Origin: Bacteroidota bacterium
Lineage (GTDB): Bacteria > Bacteroidota > Bacteroidia > Bacteroidales > JAAYUG01
Reading direction: 5' to 3'
Length of the DNA stretch: 64,000 nt
Assembly (NCBI GenBank): GCA_029571215.1
Contig: JAKPTE010000028.1
Location: 16,409 to 80,408 of the forward strand
The notes below the pieces were generated by a model. It saw only the letters and a program-made list of their open reading frames with translations. It searched no databases and had not been told where the DNA came from. Each line of letters begins with the position of its first letter. Positions within the stretch are counted from its first letter, which is position 1. Made by a program: the position numbers and the translations under genes. Shown here one piece after another: positions 53,074 through 63,545 of this stretch.

Positions 53074-55725
53074 ATGCGAAAATGCCTTTTTCTTCTCTTC
53101 CTCCTCCGTTTTGCCTTGGGTTTTTCCCAGTTTTCGGCCGAGTTTGAGGATGGTTGGCCAACAGGTTGGGAGGAATCTGTATCAGGCCGATGGTTTGCTG
53201 ACAGTGTGGGGTGTATCTCAGGCCGTTTTTCCCTGCACCACATATTTGATAATCCCGAATCAGGCTCGGATGCCATCAGTCATGTTCTTCCGTCCTTTGT
53301 TCCTGACTCAGGAGAAATGACATTTTCCTGCAGGATAAGGCATGGATATGCTCCTTCTTCTTCCAATCGCTGGGGGTGGTTTCTGTATGCGGATGCAGCT
53401 GCCAGGTCCATGCTGCCGGGAGGAGAAGCTAACGGGTATATGGTTGGTGTCAATTATACCGGCAATGACGATTGTCTGCATCTTTATAAGGTAAGAAAGG
53501 GAATCTGCAGTGACATTTTCAATACGGGCTTTAACTGGGAACAGCTCATTGGCACGGCAAAGGCGCCTCTTATATTGGTAAGGCGCTCTGCTGCGGGGTA
53601 CTGGGAAATGTATATTGATACCACGGACGGAACGGGAAATATCGTATCGCTGGGTGGGATAGCTGATACTGAATTTTCGCATGCCTGGCATACCGGTTTT
53701 TGTTATGTTTACACGTCCACAAAGGACCGTCTCTTTTGGGCCGACAACCTGCAGATTACCGGTCGCATTATTGCCGATACAGTTCCTCCAGCGTTAAACG
53801 GATACAGGATTATTTCTTCCCGGGAGGTACAGGTACAGTTTTCTGAAAATCTGGCGTCAGTTGACAGTATAAGAGCGTTTTTTGAATACAGGGGTCAGGT
53901 TGTGAAAGCAAGGGTAAGTGCACGTTCAGACCCTGACGCTGTTATGCTTGAGTTTGAACGGGAGCTTCCTGATGGAGACTCTGTAATGATCAGGATAGAA
54001 GGGTTGACCGACAGGTACGGCAACAGCAACGGGGCAGAAATCGTTGCCCTTTACCATCATTTTCGTCGTTTCGATATTCTGATTACGGAAATCATGGCCG
54101 ATCCTTCCCCGCAGGTTGAGCTGCCCGAATATGAGTATATTGAGCTTTGCAATGTTTCTTCCTTCGCGGCCGACCTCTCAGGATGGACAGTAGAAGCAGG
54201 CAGTACAAAGCTGGGTTTAAGCGGATACCGGATAGGTCCTGGCGAATACCTGTTACTTACCCACACAAATGCAGCGAAGTTGTATGGCGACAGTGTTCAG
54301 GTTGCTCCGGTCTTTTCGTCGGCAACGGTTCTTGCCAATACGGGTACACAGATTGTTTTGAGGAATGCTGCAGGGGAGTGGATTGATGCCGTAAAATATT
54401 CCGACTATTGGTATCAGGATTCCTATAAAAAAGAAGGTGGCTGGTCGCTGGAAATGATTGACATCCGGAATCCCTGTGCCGGGTTTTCAAACTGGGTCGC
54501 ATCAAAAAGCCCCTACGGGGGAACGCCCGGTTTCCGCAATTCTGTTGCAGCATTGAATCCCGACGGGGAGCCACCCGTGCCGCTATACGCTTATGTTGCC
54601 GATTCGCAGCATATTGACCTTGTTTTTTCGGAACCGGTTGACAGTGCGTCAGCATCAGCAACTTTGCAGTACCAGGCCTCCGGCGGGCTGGGATTTCCTT
54701 CAGCAATTCAGCAGGCAACTCCGAAAAGTTCTTTGGTTGACTTGTTTTTCGACAAACCGGTTCAGAGTGGAATCATTTATGAGCTGCGGGTGAGTAAAAA
54801 TGTATGTGATTGTGCAGGGAATCGGGTGCCGTTCGATCGTTCGGTTCGTTTTGCAGTGGCATCTGATCCGGTTCGCGGTGACATTGTGATAAACGAAATC
54901 ATGTACCATCCCGATGATTCCTCAACGGAATATGTTGAGCTATACAACAATTCATCCCGTCCGTTTGACCTGGCGAAACTGAATCTGGCAATTTATTCAT
55001 GCGGAACGGAGGAGATTCAATCAAAAAAACCCGTAACTACTTTGCCGAGGGTTATTTTTCCTGACGATTATCTGGTTGTTTGCAGGGATTGCCGGAGACT
55101 TGCCACAGCCTACAGCTTGCCTCATCCCTGGTCATGTGTGGAAATGGAAGGCATGCCAGTGTTGAGTGACGAAGGAGGCCGAATGGCTCTTCTTACCAAA
55201 GGAATGGAGGTAATTGATGCCGCATCCTGGTCGGATGATATGCAATTTGCTTTATTACACAGTCCTAAGGGAGTAGCACTTGAACGGATTCATCCGTCAG
55301 CGCCTTCGGATGATCCGTTGAGCTGGCACTCGGCTTCAGCGGTGGAAGGCTATGCCACTCCGGGCCGGAAGAATTCCCAGTATGTTGATCCACTGAGCGA
55401 TGGGGAAAAAATAACTGTTACTCCTGAGGTTTTTTCTCCTGATAATGACGGGATGAACGACCTGCTGGAAATAAGCTTTTCTGATAATCATCCCGGCTGG
55501 ATAACCGACGTGAAGATATTCGAAGTATCGGGCAGGCTGGTGCGTCATCTGGCAGAAGGCCGCCTTACAGGAACTTCGCCAGTTATTTTCTGGGATGGGA
55601 CGAACGACAACGGAAATTTATGCTATAATGGAATTTACATCATTCTGGTTCACCGCTGGGACATACAGGGGCGGAAGGAAGAATACAGGAAAACCTGTGT
55701 GCTGTATATTAGGGGTAATAAATGA
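53074..55725 (+). CDS. Large secreted protein with two lamin-tail domains and a gliding-type C-terminal module
   Basis: An 883-residue exported protein. A signal peptide ends near LGFSQ (about 19). A beta-sandwich of the LamG/concanavalin type (about 20-235) and a SbsA/Ig-like segment (about 240-325) come next. A first lamin-tail domain (about 328-490) starts [16 protein letters not shown] second Ig-like stretch and a second lamin-tail domain (about 605-770) starting [14 protein letters not shown] follow. The end has [16 protein letters not shown] and [21 protein letters not shown], the CHU_C/FlgD-like module. It stops with [10 protein letters not shown], with no clear T9SS CTD signature. Probably a cell-surface or released adhesin-like or nuclease-associated protein. 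Confidence 0.85.
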   Translation: MRKCLFLLFLLRFALGFSQFSAEFEDGWPTGWEESVSGRWFADSVGCISGRFSLHHIFDNPESGSDAISHVLPSFVPDSGEMTFSCRIRHGYAPSSSNRWGWFLYADAAARSMLPGGEANGYMVGVNYTGNDDCLHLYKVRKGICSDIFNTGFNWEQLIGTAKAPLILVRRSAAGYWEMYIDTTDGTGNIVSLGGIADTEFSHAWHTGFCYVYTSTKDRLFWADNLQITGRIIADTVPPALNGYRIISSREVQVQFSENLASVDSIRAFFEYRGQVVKARVSARSDPDAVMLEFERELPDGDSVMIRIEGLTDRYGNSNGAEIVALYHHFRRFDILITEIMADPSPQVELPEYEYIELCNVSSFAADLSGWTVEAGSTKLGLSGYRIGPGEYLLLTHTNAAKLYGDSVQVAPVFSSATVLANTGTQIVLRNAAGEWIDAVKYSDYWYQDSYKKEGGWSLEMIDIRNPCAGFSNWVASKSPYGGTPGFRNSVAALNPDGEPPVPLYAYVADSQHIDLVFSEPVDSASASATLQYQASGGLGFPSAIQQATPKSSLVDLFFDKPVQSGIIYELRVSKNVCDCAGNRVPFDRSVRFAVASDPVRGDIVINEIMYHPDDSSTEYVELYNNSSRPFDLAKLNLAIYSCGTEEIQSKKPVTTLPRVIFPDDYLVVCRDCRRLATAYSLPHPWSCVEMEGMPVLSDEGGRMALLTKGMEVIDAASWSDDMQFALLHSPKGVALERIHPSAPSDDPLSWHSASAVEGYATPGRKNSQYVDPLSDGEKITVTPEVFSPDNDGMNDLLEISFSDNHPGWITDVKIFEVSGRLVRHLAEGRLTGTSPVIFWDGTNDNGNLCYNGIYIILVHRWDIQGRKEEYRKTCVLYIRGNK

Positions 55726-55746
55726 AGCCTGGCAGGGAGCCTGTTT

Positions 55747-56850
55747 TTATGTTCCGTAACTGCTGATGATGCGGCTCTGTTGCATGCGATGAATGAAGCC
55801 GGTAATCTCTTTCTGGAAAAGTTTTTCATCTTCTTCAGAAAATCCAACTTCAACAGGAAGGTAATAAAAGCGCTTTCGGATGTCATCGTCCATATCGTTC
55901 AATGTCTGCAGGCGCATGGCATCTTTTTCGGTAGTAACAATATATTTTTCCGGGGTGTCTGACTGATCAAAGGCTTTGAAAATTTTCAGAAGATCGCGGG
56001 GTGAATACCGGTGATGGTCAGGGAAAACAAAAAAGGAAATTCTGGAAGCAAATTGTTCCATATAGTTATGAAAAGGTAAGGGGTTGGCAATTCCTGAAAG
56101 AAGGAAGACGTGCGGATTTTTTAATTTGAGTTTTTCAGGAGGAAGCGGAGGGGCTGCATTCTCATAAACCGGCATCAGATTGCCATACCGGAGAAAGGAA
56201 AAGAAAACCTTCTGATGGGGAAGCGGGCGGAGTTTTGATTCAATGATCCTGCCGTCAACCGGCTTCATGTCGGGAGGACATTTGGTGACAATGATGATAT
56301 GGGCACGCTGGATTCCCGAAACCGGCTCGCGCAGGTTACCGGCAGGCAGCAGCAGGTCATCGGTAATCATGCGGTTGTGGTCAATCAGCAGGATCATCAG
56401 TCCTGGTTTGACCCGCCGGTGCTGAAAGGCATCATCGAGGATGATCACTTCGAGGGAAGGATTCTTTTCCAGCAGAAGCCGGATTCCTCTTATCCGGTCA
56501 GCATCAACGGCAAGTGTCAGGTGAGGGAATTTTTTATAGATCTGCAGTGGTTCATCTCCGATCTGTCCGGCAGTAACGCCCGGTGCTGCCTGCACAAAGC
56601 CTCCCGAAAGACGACGATAGCCTCTGCTAAGCACAGCCGTTTGGTGTTGTTTTCCAAGAAACCTGACCAGGTATTCGACATGGGGAGTTTTTCCGGTACC
56701 ACCAACCGTAATATTGCCAACACCGATGACCGGGATATCGAATTCGACCGAACGGAGAATTTCCATGTCGTACAGGAAATTTCTAATTTTGACGACGAAT
56801 CCGTATATCAGGGCAAAGGGCAGAAGATATTTTCTCAGGCGCCGGAGCAT
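55747..56850 (-). CDS. lpxK: Tetraacyldisaccharide 4'-kinase
   Basis: I prefer the ATG at 56850 (MLRRLRKYLLPFALIYG), giving 367 residues that match the family; an ATG at 56913 would add 21 residues. LpxK phosphorylates the lipid A disaccharide at the inner membrane, the sixth step of lipid A synthesis. The P-loop is VGNITVGGTGKTPHVEYL near residue 40, with RGYRR, GDEPLQIYKKFP and ILDDAFQHRRV following in order. It lies 72 nt after sppA on the same strand. Confidence 0.95.
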   Translation of the reverse strand: MLRRLRKYLLPFALIYGFVVKIRNFLYDMEILRSVEFDIPVIGVGNITVGGTGKTPHVEYLVRFLGKQHQTAVLSRGYRRLSGGFVQAAPGVTAGQIGDEPLQIYKKFPHLTLAVDADRIRGIRLLLEKNPSLEVIILDDAFQHRRVKPGLMILLIDHNRMITDDLLLPAGNLREPVSGIQRAHIIIVTKCPPDMKPVDGRIIESKLRPLPHQKVFFSFLRYGNLMPVYENAAPPLPPEKLKLKNPHVFLLSGIANPLPFHNYMEQFASRISFFVFPDHHRYSPRDLLKIFKAFDQSDTPEKYIVTTEKDAMRLQTLNDMDDDIRKRFYYLPVEVGFSEEDEKLFQKEITGFIHRMQQSRIISSYGT

Positions 56851-56922
56851 AAACCGGGTGTGTTTCAGGTAATAATTTTCTGTCAAAGGTTGGAGAAAGA
56901 GAGCCGCATTCACTAACCTTTC

Positions 56923-58689
56923 TCAGTAAACAGACAGACTGAACGGCATCCGGGCAAGGACTCCCTGTTCGGACAGAATCTGGTGCAGGTCTCTGAAAAA
57001 TGGCCAGCTGTCGCCCAGAGTTTTTTCAAGAACTTTGGCAGAAGTGTTTTCCGAGAGCATTTTCATCAGTTGGGTCAGTGGGTCTTCCAGTTCGGGAAGG
57101 TTCACCACGCGGTACTCACTGAGGTTTGCCTTCTGGGCAGCCAGTTGCACGGCTTTTTCAAGTCCTCCCAGTTCATCCACCAGACCGAGTCGGGAAGCGG
57201 AGATACCGCTCCAGATTCTTCCCTGGCCAATGGAATCAACCGCCTCGAACTTCATTTTTCTGCCTTCGGCCACATGGCTAACGAAGGTAGAATAGATGAA
57301 CTCAATTTCGGTCTGAATGGCTTCTTTTTCGGCCTGGGAAAGAGGGCGGTAAAACGACCCGAAGTCGCTGTAATTGTTGGTCCGGGCCACATCGGTGGTT
57401 ATCCCGATTTTCTTTTCCAGCAAAGGTTTTGCGTTCAGCAGAAGGCCAAACACGCCGATAGATCCGGTAATGGTTGTGGGATTTGCCACAATGGTACCAG
57501 CCGGGCAGGCGATATAATACCCTCCTGAAGCGGCAACATCGCCCATGGATACCACCACTGGTTTGGTTTCCGCAGCCAGTTTTACTTCCCTCCAGATAAC
57601 TTCTGAGGCCAGGGCACTACCTCCGGGGGAGTTGATACGGAACACGATCGCTTTCACAAGGGAATCTTTCCGGGCTTTGCGGATGGCTTCCGAAATCCTG
57701 TCGGAACCTACCGAACCTTCCTGGCCTTCACCGGAAATGACTTCACCGGAGGCATACACCACGGCAATTTTCTCGCGAATAAACCTGGGAGGTTTGGCAG
57801 ATGGTGCTTTCATGTAGGAGGATATGGATAGCAATTCCGGTTTACCGGCAGGCTTTTTACCTGAAAGGCTGTCGAGCAGAACCAGCAGTTGATCGCGGTA
57901 CAGAAGGCTATCGACCATTTTCAGCCGGAGGGCATCCTCTGCGGTACGAAGCTTCAGTCCGTCGGCCATGGCATTCAGTTCATCAACCGTCACATGGCGG
58001 GCTTCCGATATTTTTTCCAGCATGTGCTGCCAGACAGAGTTCAAAAAAACCGAAAGTTGTTCGCGGTTTTCTTTGCTCATTTTATCGAGCATATAAGGTT
58101 CTACGGCGCTTTTGAATTTACCATGCCGTATAATTTGTGGTTCCACACCAATTTTTTCCAGCATATTTTTATAGAACATCACTTCGGCGCGGAGGCCTAC
58201 AAACAAAAGGTTTCCGGCCGGGTTAAGATACACCTTGTCGGCAGCCGAAGCAAGGTAGTATGACTTTTGCAGGTATGAATCGGCATAACTGATGATAAAC
58301 TTGCCCGAAGTTTTAAAATCGGTCAGAGCTTCCCTGATTTCGTCAACTGTAGATGTTCCGGCAGGTATAACTGTCAGATCCAGCAGAATGCCCTTGATGT
58401 TAGGGTCTTCTTTTGCTCTTTTGATCGAGGCCAGGATATCGTTTAGCCCGAGAGCAGGAGCCGGCTTGAAGTCGGAAAAAGAAAAACCTTCCAAGGGATT
58501 TTTAGAACTCCTGTCGGTAATGGCCTGGTTGAGTTTGAGATGAAGGACCGTATTGGGTTTTACCTGTACCGGTTGCCGCGAAGAAGTGGCGATGATGCCC
58601 AATATTCCCATAAAGACAAAGAATACGAGCAAAACTACAATAAGGCCTCCGACGATGGTGGCCAGGAGCATCTTCAGAAATGTTTTCAT
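56923..58689 (-). CDS. sppA: Signal peptide peptidase SppA, 67K type
   Basis: A 588-residue membrane-anchored serine protease. The N-terminal anchor (about 7-33) is MLLATIVGGLIVVLLVFFVFMG. Two ClpP/crotonase-like S49 domains follow. The first has the catalytic lysine region in KSYYLASAADKVYLNPAG (near 145) and the second has the catalytic serine in GDVAASGGYYIACPA (near 385). Length matches the long double-domain form. It digests leftover signal peptides. lpxK follows on the same strand. Confidence 0.96.
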   Translation of the reverse strand: MKTFLKMLLATIVGGLIVVLLVFFVFMGILGIIATSSRQPVQVKPNTVLHLKLNQAITDRSSKNPLEGFSFSDFKPAPALGLNDILASIKRAKEDPNIKGILLDLTVIPAGTSTVDEIREALTDFKTSGKFIISYADSYLQKSYYLASAADKVYLNPAGNLLFVGLRAEVMFYKNMLEKIGVEPQIIRHGKFKSAVEPYMLDKMSKENREQLSVFLNSVWQHMLEKISEARHVTVDELNAMADGLKLRTAEDALRLKMVDSLLYRDQLLVLLDSLSGKKPAGKPELLSISSYMKAPSAKPPRFIREKIAVVYASGEVISGEGQEGSVGSDRISEAIRKARKDSLVKAIVFRINSPGGSALASEVIWREVKLAAETKPVVVSMGDVAASGGYYIACPAGTIVANPTTITGSIGVFGLLLNAKPLLEKKIGITTDVARTNNYSDFGSFYRPLSQAEKEAIQTEIEFIYSTFVSHVAEGRKMKFEAVDSIGQGRIWSGISASRLGLVDELGGLEKAVQLAAQKANLSEYRVVNLPELEDPLTQLMKMLSENTSAKVLEKTLGDSWPFFRDLHQILSEQGVLARMPFSLSVY

Positions 58690-58713
58690 AAGTTATGCAA
58701 TATGGAGATGAAT

Positions 58714-58721
58714 CAAAGATA
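58714..58721 (-). promoter_or_regulatory. -7 element upstream of sppA
   Basis: TATCTTTG on the minus strand (58721-58714) is a perfect match to TAnnTTTG, 24 nt before the sppA ATG. The nearest TTG upstream is only 12 nt away, so the -33 is uncertain. Confidence 0.45.
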
Positions 58722-59157
58722 GGCATTTCGGTGCAATTATGCATTTAGGGAGGTCGATTTCGTCGTTGGCTTTTTACTTTAGGCCATTTGCAGAGCCCGG
58801 GGAGTGGGTGTATTGATTATTCCGGGCAAATTGAGCCACCTCTTCGCGATCAATGGAAGAACATTCCGGGAGTAAGCAGAAAAATTAGCAAAATGGGATG
58901 AAATACCTTAGGAACGGAAGGATGGCCAATTATCAATATCTGCAGAAATTCACAGGGCTGATCATCAACATGGAATTTAACAAAAGACAGGAAATGAACG
59001 AACAACACCTGCAGTTCAATTCTTGGCCGGGATATAGAGAGAGAGATATCTTTGCCCGGCGGCAATGAAGATTAAAAAGTGGGGAAATTTCGACTTTGCG
59101 GAATATAACTGGCTAATTTTCAGCAAATATTTGCGGTATTTTTTATCCTATTTGCAA
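58722..59157. other. Intergenic stretch with no recognised gene
   Basis: About 435 nt between sppA and the small membrane protein gene. It holds a perfect -7-like TATCTTTG on the plus strand at 59047-59054. A 41-codon ORF begins at the ATG at 59066 (MKIKKWGNFDFAEYNW) and runs into the antisense of the membrane protein gene. The ORF resembles nothing I know and has no ribosome binding site that I can see. No tRNA, repeat or gene remnant is evident. Confidence 0.4.
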
Positions 59158-59484
59158 TTAACCTATTTTCTTGTGGAAACTATGGATTGAATACCCAAGT
59201 AGTCCGCCAAGAATGGATGTCATTAAGGCAATTGGAATCAATGCGAATGGTTGTTTCCAACCAATCAGTATGGAAGATGGTAATAAAACCAGAAATGAGA
59301 TAAGTATTCCTTTTATTATTGCATTCATCTTTAAATCGATGATGGATAATAAGAATCCGATCACAATCCACATGGAAAATGCTGAAATATTAGCATCCCA
59401 TGTCAATTTTTGAATGATCATTGGAATCACGTCAATTATTCCGGCGATAATCCCTAGTAGTATTCCAATTTTAATTTTTTTCAT
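59158..59484 (-). CDS. Small four-helix membrane protein of unknown function
   Basis: A 108-residue protein made almost entirely of hydrophobic segments (about 5-24, 33-50, 54-72, 78-98) with short charged ends (MKKIKIG, HSFHKKIG). I recognise no family with confidence; similar small proteins occur as single genes in scattered Bacteroidota. A/T content is higher than in the neighbouring housekeeping genes, which fits acquisition with the adjacent island. It lies at the edge of the hairpin-rich element and is followed by the type I restriction genes on the same strand. Confidence 0.65.
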   Translation of the reverse strand: MKKIKIGILLGIIAGIIDVIPMIIQKLTWDANISAFSMWIVIGFLLSIIDLKMNAIIKGILISFLVLLPSSILIGWKQPFALIPIALMTSILGGLLGYSIHSFHKKIG

Positions 59485-59496
59485 GATTGAAATTTA

Positions 59497-59588
59497 TTAA
59501 TCCCGGATTATGCATTAGGAGAGAAGCGAACTAATGCATAGAACGAAAAAGTTAAGCGAAGGCATCCGGGTTAACCCCGATGAATCGG
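59497..59588. repeat. Nested hairpin element
   Basis: Two nested stems and one neighbour are readable. The outer stem pairs TTAA-T-CCCGGAT (59497-59508) with ATCCGGGTTAA (59564-59574), with one bulged T. The inner stem is TATGCATTAG (59509-59518) with CTAATGCATA (59531-59540), perfect over 10 bp with a 12-nt loop. Just after it, CCGAT-GA-ATCGG (59577-59588) is a third palindrome. The layout looks like a small repetitive cruciform-forming element, not a gene. A further palindrome CAACCA-A-TGGTTG lies at 59666-59678. Whether it recurs in the genome cannot be seen here. Confidence 0.6.
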
Positions 59589-59738
59589 AGATTCAATCGG
59601 CCCGGAGGGTGATGAATGCATTTTTAATGAATGAATTAGGTTAATAGAATGTTTGTTTTGCATGTCAACCAATGGTTGGCAGTATCCGCTGTTTCCATGG
59701 TTTCTTGTCATTATTACATGTTTTAGAAAGGTTTTGAT

Positions 59739-62700
59739 TCAGATCCACTCTTTGCAAAGTACTTCAGCCTGTTCGAGAACAAGCTCGGTTGCTCTTGCCT
59801 GTTTGTCGGGCGGGTAACCGTAGCGGCGGAGGATACGCTTGACGATTACTCTCATCTCGGCACGCACATTTTCACGTACTGCCCAGTCAATCTTGAGGTT
59901 AGACCGAACTGCTCTGACCAACTCCTGTGCGATGATACGTAACGTTTCATCCCCAAGAACCTTTACAGCGCTGTCATTCACTTCGAGTGCGTCGTAAAAA
60001 GCGATCTCGTCTTCGGTAAGGCCAAGTTTTTCACCGCGACGGTCGGCCTCACGCAGGTCCTTCGCCAGTGCGATGAGTTCTTCGATTACCTGTACTGTTT
60101 CAATAGCCCGGTTCTCGTATTTCCTTATGGCATTTTCCAGAAGCTCTGCAAATGACCTTGACTGCACGACGTTCTTTCTGGCGCGTGCTTTGATCTCCCC
60201 TTCCAGCAGCTTTCGTAGCAGTTCCACCGCCAGATTTCGCTGCGGCATGCCGCGCACTTCTGCCAGGAACTCATCCGAGAGGATTGAAATGTCAGGCTTC
60301 TTTAGTCCGGCAGCGGCGAATATATCGATAACCTCATCGGATACAACCGCCCTGGACACAATTTGCCTGATAGCAAATTCAACGTCGTCGCGGTAAACTT
60401 TACCGATAGTCACACTTTTACTTAGAACAGCTTTGACCGCCTGGAAAAATGCGACATCGTCCCGAATCTTAAGGGCCTTGTAATGAGGGACTGCAAGGGC
60501 AAAGGCTTTGGATAACTCTATGACCGATTTAACAAGCCGGCTCTTTCCATCTTCTTGTTGAAGAACATGTTCCTGTGCGGCTGGCAGGAGGGTCAGGCGT
60601 TCTTTTGGATCACCTGAAGTCCAGCGCGACCAATCGAAACCTGAAAAAAGTGCACAACATACTTCGTATTTCTCCAGCATGACAGCCACTGCTTCTTCCT
60701 GGTCGATGGCAGTCTTTCCTTTGCCTCCGCTTTCGGTATAGTTTGCAAGAGCCTGCCTGAGTTCGTGGCCTAAACCCAGATAGTCCACCACGAGACCGCC
60801 CGGCTTATCTTTAAAGACGCGGTTAACACGTGCAATGGCTTGCATAAGGCCGTGGCTGCGCATGGGCTTGTCGACGTACATGGTATGAAGACATGGTGCG
60901 TCGAAACCTGTGAGCCACATGTCGCGCACGATGACTATCTTAAACGGATCCGATGGATCTTTAAAACGTTTCGCCAGTTCCTCCCGCCTCTGCTTATTAC
61001 GAATATGCGGTTGCCATTCCACAGGATCAGAGGCTGAACCCGTCATAACTATCTTGATAATACCCTTGTCATCGTCAGTGTGGTGCCAGTTGGGACGGAT
61101 GGCTATGATGGCATTGTAAAGGTCAATGCAGATGCGCCGGCTCATGCACACAATCATTGCCTTACCATCCATCGCCTCAAGGCGGCGCTCAAAATGGTTC
61201 ACCAAATCCTGAGCAACAAGTTTGATTCGCTTCTCGGCACCTACGAGTGCTTCAAGTTGTGCCCATTTCGTTTTGAGCCGCTCCCTGTGTTCGACTTCCT
61301 CGCCTTCGGTAACTTCTTCGAACTCGGCATCGATCCTGGGTCGTTCTTTTTCCTCAAGCTCCAGTTTAGCAAGTCGGCTTTCGTAGTAGATCGGAACTGT
61401 CGCTCCATCCTTAACAGCACGTTCGATATCGTAGATGCTGATATAGTCACCAAACACGGCACGTGTGTTCTTGTCGGTCAGTTCTATCGGGGTGCCGGTA
61501 AACCCAATAAAGGAAGCATTAGGTAAAGCATCGTGCATATGACGCGCAAAACCATCGATGAAATCGTACTGGCTGCGATGCGCTTCGTCGGCAATAACAA
61601 TAATGTTCCTGCGTTCTGAAAGCAAAGGATGTTGAAATTCCTCGTCTGTCGGGAAAAATTTCTGAACCGTCGTGAAGATAACCCCTCCGGAGCCTGTTTT
61701 CAAAAGCTCGCGCAGTTGTGATCTGCTTTCGGCCTGAACGGGTGGCTGGCGCAAAAGTTCATGGCATCGGGCAAAGGTGCCAAAGAGTTGGTCGTCAAGA
61801 TCGTTTCGGTCAGTGATGACGACTATGGTTGGATTCTCCATAGCCGGATGTGTGATGACCCGACCTGCATAAAAGGCCATTGTTAAACTCTTTCCGGATC
61901 CTTGCGTATGCCAGATTACGCCTACCCGCCGGTCGCCAAGTCTGGCTCCCTGTTGAACTCTGGCAAAGTACGTTCCACCTTCCTCCTGAACCAGGTCGGC
62001 TTCTGATGGAGGAATACAGGCACGCAATGTTTCCTGTACGGCAACATTGACAGCATGGTATTGATGATACCCTGCCATCTTCTTGACGAAAGCGCCGCCG
62101 GGAACTTCCTCAAAGACAATGAAATATCGAATAAGATCAAGGAACCGACGCTTGTCGAATACCCCCTGGAGAACAACCTGCAATTGGGGAAGCATTGTAT
62201 CGGCCAACTGTTCGCCCTCGACCGTACGCCAAGGCATAAACCATTCTTTGCTTGACGTGAGCGTGCCGATGCGTGCCTGGATGCCGTCTGAGATAACAAG
62301 AGCCTCGTTGTAGGCGAACAAAGAAGGAATCTGTTCCTTGTAGGTTTGAAGCTGATTATATGCTTCCCAGATGGTTGCATCTTCGGCCGCGGCATTTTTG
62401 AGTTCAAGGACAGCAAGTGGTAATCCATTTAAAAAGAGAACAACATCTGGTCTCCGTTCGTGGCGATCCTCCACAACTGTGAACTGATTGACAGCGACAA
62501 ATTCATTGTTGTCAACTGAATCGTAGGCCAGTGCGCGAACCAGATCGCCGGCCATTGAGCCATCAGCCCTGGGGTATTCTACAGGAACGCCTTCCACAAG
62601 GTATCTGTGTATAGTATGGTTGTTGGCAATCAAAGAAGGCGAATCTGGCAGTGTGAGTTTTCTGAATGCCTCCCGGATTGCATCGTAAGGAACCTGCGGG

Positions 62701-62876
62701 TTGAGGCGTTGAAGTGCCTGAAACAGGCGTTTTTCCAGAACAACCTGGCGGTAGTCGGTGCGTTCGGCAGCAGGCATATCAGGGGCTATATCCGGACCGA
62801 ACAAGGTTTGGTATCCAAGGCCGGAAAACCAGTCCATTGCTGCAAATTCAATGTCAGATTCTGTCAAATGCATCAT
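59739..62876 (-). CDS. hsdR: Type I restriction enzyme, R (endonuclease/translocase) subunit
   Basis: A 1045-residue HsdR. The N-terminal PD-(D/E)XK nuclease has Asp144 (RRPDVVL) and Glu158-x-Lys160 (VLELKN). The SF2 helicase part has Walker A HTQGSGKS (323-330), ITDRNDL (354-360), the DEAH box [12 protein letters not shown] (428-439), FTGTPIE, and motif VI region [18 protein letters not shown] helical C-terminal domain for docking on the methylase core follows. It is full length and intact. Its ATG overlaps the stop of the Y1 transposase gene by 3 nt. hsdM is not in the window, and the visible hsdS is only a remnant. Confidence 0.97.
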   Translation of the reverse strand: MMHLTESDIEFAAMDWFSGLGYQTLFGPDIAPDMPAAERTDYRQVVLEKRLFQALQRLNPQVPYDAIREAFRKLTLPDSPSLIANNHTIHRYLVEGVPVEYPRADGSMAGDLVRALAYDSVDNNEFVAVNQFTVVEDRHERRPDVVLFLNGLPLAVLELKNAAAEDATIWEAYNQLQTYKEQIPSLFAYNEALVISDGIQARIGTLTSSKEWFMPWRTVEGEQLADTMLPQLQVVLQGVFDKRRFLDLIRYFIVFEEVPGGAFVKKMAGYHQYHAVNVAVQETLRACIPPSEADLVQEEGGTYFARVQQGARLGDRRVGVIWHTQGSGKSLTMAFYAGRVITHPAMENPTIVVITDRNDLDDQLFGTFARCHELLRQPPVQAESRSQLRELLKTGSGGVIFTTVQKFFPTDEEFQHPLLSERRNIIVIADEAHRSQYDFIDGFARHMHDALPNASFIGFTGTPIELTDKNTRAVFGDYISIYDIERAVKDGATVPIYYESRLAKLELEEKERPRIDAEFEEVTEGEEVEHRERLKTKWAQLEALVGAEKRIKLVAQDLVNHFERRLEAMDGKAMIVCMSRRICIDLYNAIIAIRPNWHHTDDDKGIIKIVMTGSASDPVEWQPHIRNKQRREELAKRFKDPSDPFKIVIVRDMWLTGFDAPCLHTMYVDKPMRSHGLMQAIARVNRVFKDKPGGLVVDYLGLGHELRQALANYTESGGKGKTAIDQEEAVAVMLEKYEVCCALFSGFDWSRWTSGDPKERLTLLPAAQEHVLQQEDGKSRLVKSVIELSKAFALAVPHYKALKIRDDVAFFQAVKAVLSKSVTIGKVYRDDVEFAIRQIVSRAVVSDEVIDIFAAAGLKKPDISILSDEFLAEVRGMPQRNLAVELLRKLLEGEIKARARKNVVQSRSFAELLENAIRKYENRAIETVQVIEELIALAKDLREADRRGEKLGLTEDEIAFYDALEVNDSAVKVLGDETLRIIAQELVRAVRSNLKIDWAVRENVRAEMRVIVKRILRRYGYPPDKQARATELVLEQAEVLCKEWI

Positions 62877-63427
62877 AAATTATCCTTCTTAGGGGTACCC
62901 CTCTGTGGTTGTTCTTTTATTAATAAAGTACGAGGATTTTCCCGATCCTGTTCCCATTGCATTGGATTGTTTATTATGTATTCCCTGATGCGGTATAGGG
63001 ATTCATCATTTCGGACGATATGTTCGTAATAATTTCGTTGCCAGACGGGAATACCAGGGGTTCCGCGCAATTCGTTGATGCGACGCGATGAAAACGTTTT
63101 GAAACCGCGGATGATTTCGGGCAAACCGCGTTTTGTTGGGGCGAGTTTCAAACCCGCCCCAACGATAACGATTATTCCATGAACATGATTTGGCATCACA
63201 ACAAACGCATCCAATTCCATCCCCGGATAATGATTCGGCAAATCATTCCAAACGCCATGCACAATTTTCCCCGCGTCATTTAATCGCATTTCCCCATCCA
63301 CAATATCTCCAAACAAACAAACCCGATTCTGTGTGCAAATGGTAACGAAATATGCACCTGATTGTGAATAATCATATCCTTTCAATCGGATGCTACGTCG
63401 ATGGTGTTTTTTGGGGTCGTATTTCAT
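62873..63427 (-). CDS. REP-associated Y1 tyrosine transposase (RAYT-like)
   Basis: A 184-residue protein of the Y1_Tnp/RAYT family, HUH single-strand DNA transposases that act on REP hairpins. The HUH motif is [12 protein letters not shown] (near residues 75-86), after the typical start [26 protein letters not shown]. The Tyr nucleophile region is [20 protein letters not shown] (near 128-147), with the usual NPMQWEQD tail. It appears intact. The ATG overlaps the hsdS remnant's stop (ATGA), and its own stop overlaps the hsdR start. So it is embedded in the restriction operon. It may be active, or kept as a passenger. Confidence 0.93.
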   Translation of the reverse strand: MKYDPKKHHRRSIRLKGYDYSQSGAYFVTICTQNRVCLFGDIVDGEMRLNDAGKIVHGVWNDLPNHYPGMELDAFVVMPNHVHGIIVIVGAGLKLAPTKRGLPEIIRGFKTFSSRRINELRGTPGIPVWQRNYYEHIVRNDESLYRIREYIINNPMQWEQDRENPRTLLIKEQPQRGTPKKDNL

Positions 63428-63543
63428 AGCCCTCTCTCCATTAAAAATTTTTCCGCATCCTTCACCCTTAGCTCGCCGGAAATCAGTTTGGGTAACAGCG
63501 TGTCGCGCAGAGCGACATGGGTGCGGGATTCAATAAAACTCAC
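63424..63543 (-). pseudogene. 3' remnant of an hsdS specificity gene
   Basis: Read on the minus strand from a GTG at 63543, 39 codons end in [16 protein letters not shown] and [12 protein letters not shown] before the stop. These are the conserved last residues of HsdS. No target recognition domains precede it: the AAA ATPase gene ends at 63546, 2 nt before the fragment. The stop TGA overlaps the transposase ATG. The rest of hsdS was lost or the fragment is a left-over duplicate. Confidence 0.8.
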
Positions 63544-63545
63544 CC

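Noticed and set aside
58722..59157. Remnant gene between sppA and the small membrane protein
   Set aside because: No frame in this stretch shows a recognisable motif, and the longest readings are short and low in coding character.
59066..59191. 41-codon ORF starting MKIKKWGNFDFAEYNW after a perfect -7-like element
   Set aside because: It has no visible ribosome binding site, no known family, and its end overlaps the antisense of the 108-residue membrane protein gene. I treat it as chance.
59541..59570. attC-like core (GTTAAGC fits GTTRRRY)
   Set aside because: There is no matching RYYYAAC partner at the other end, no integron integrase and no cassette array, so an attC site is not supported.
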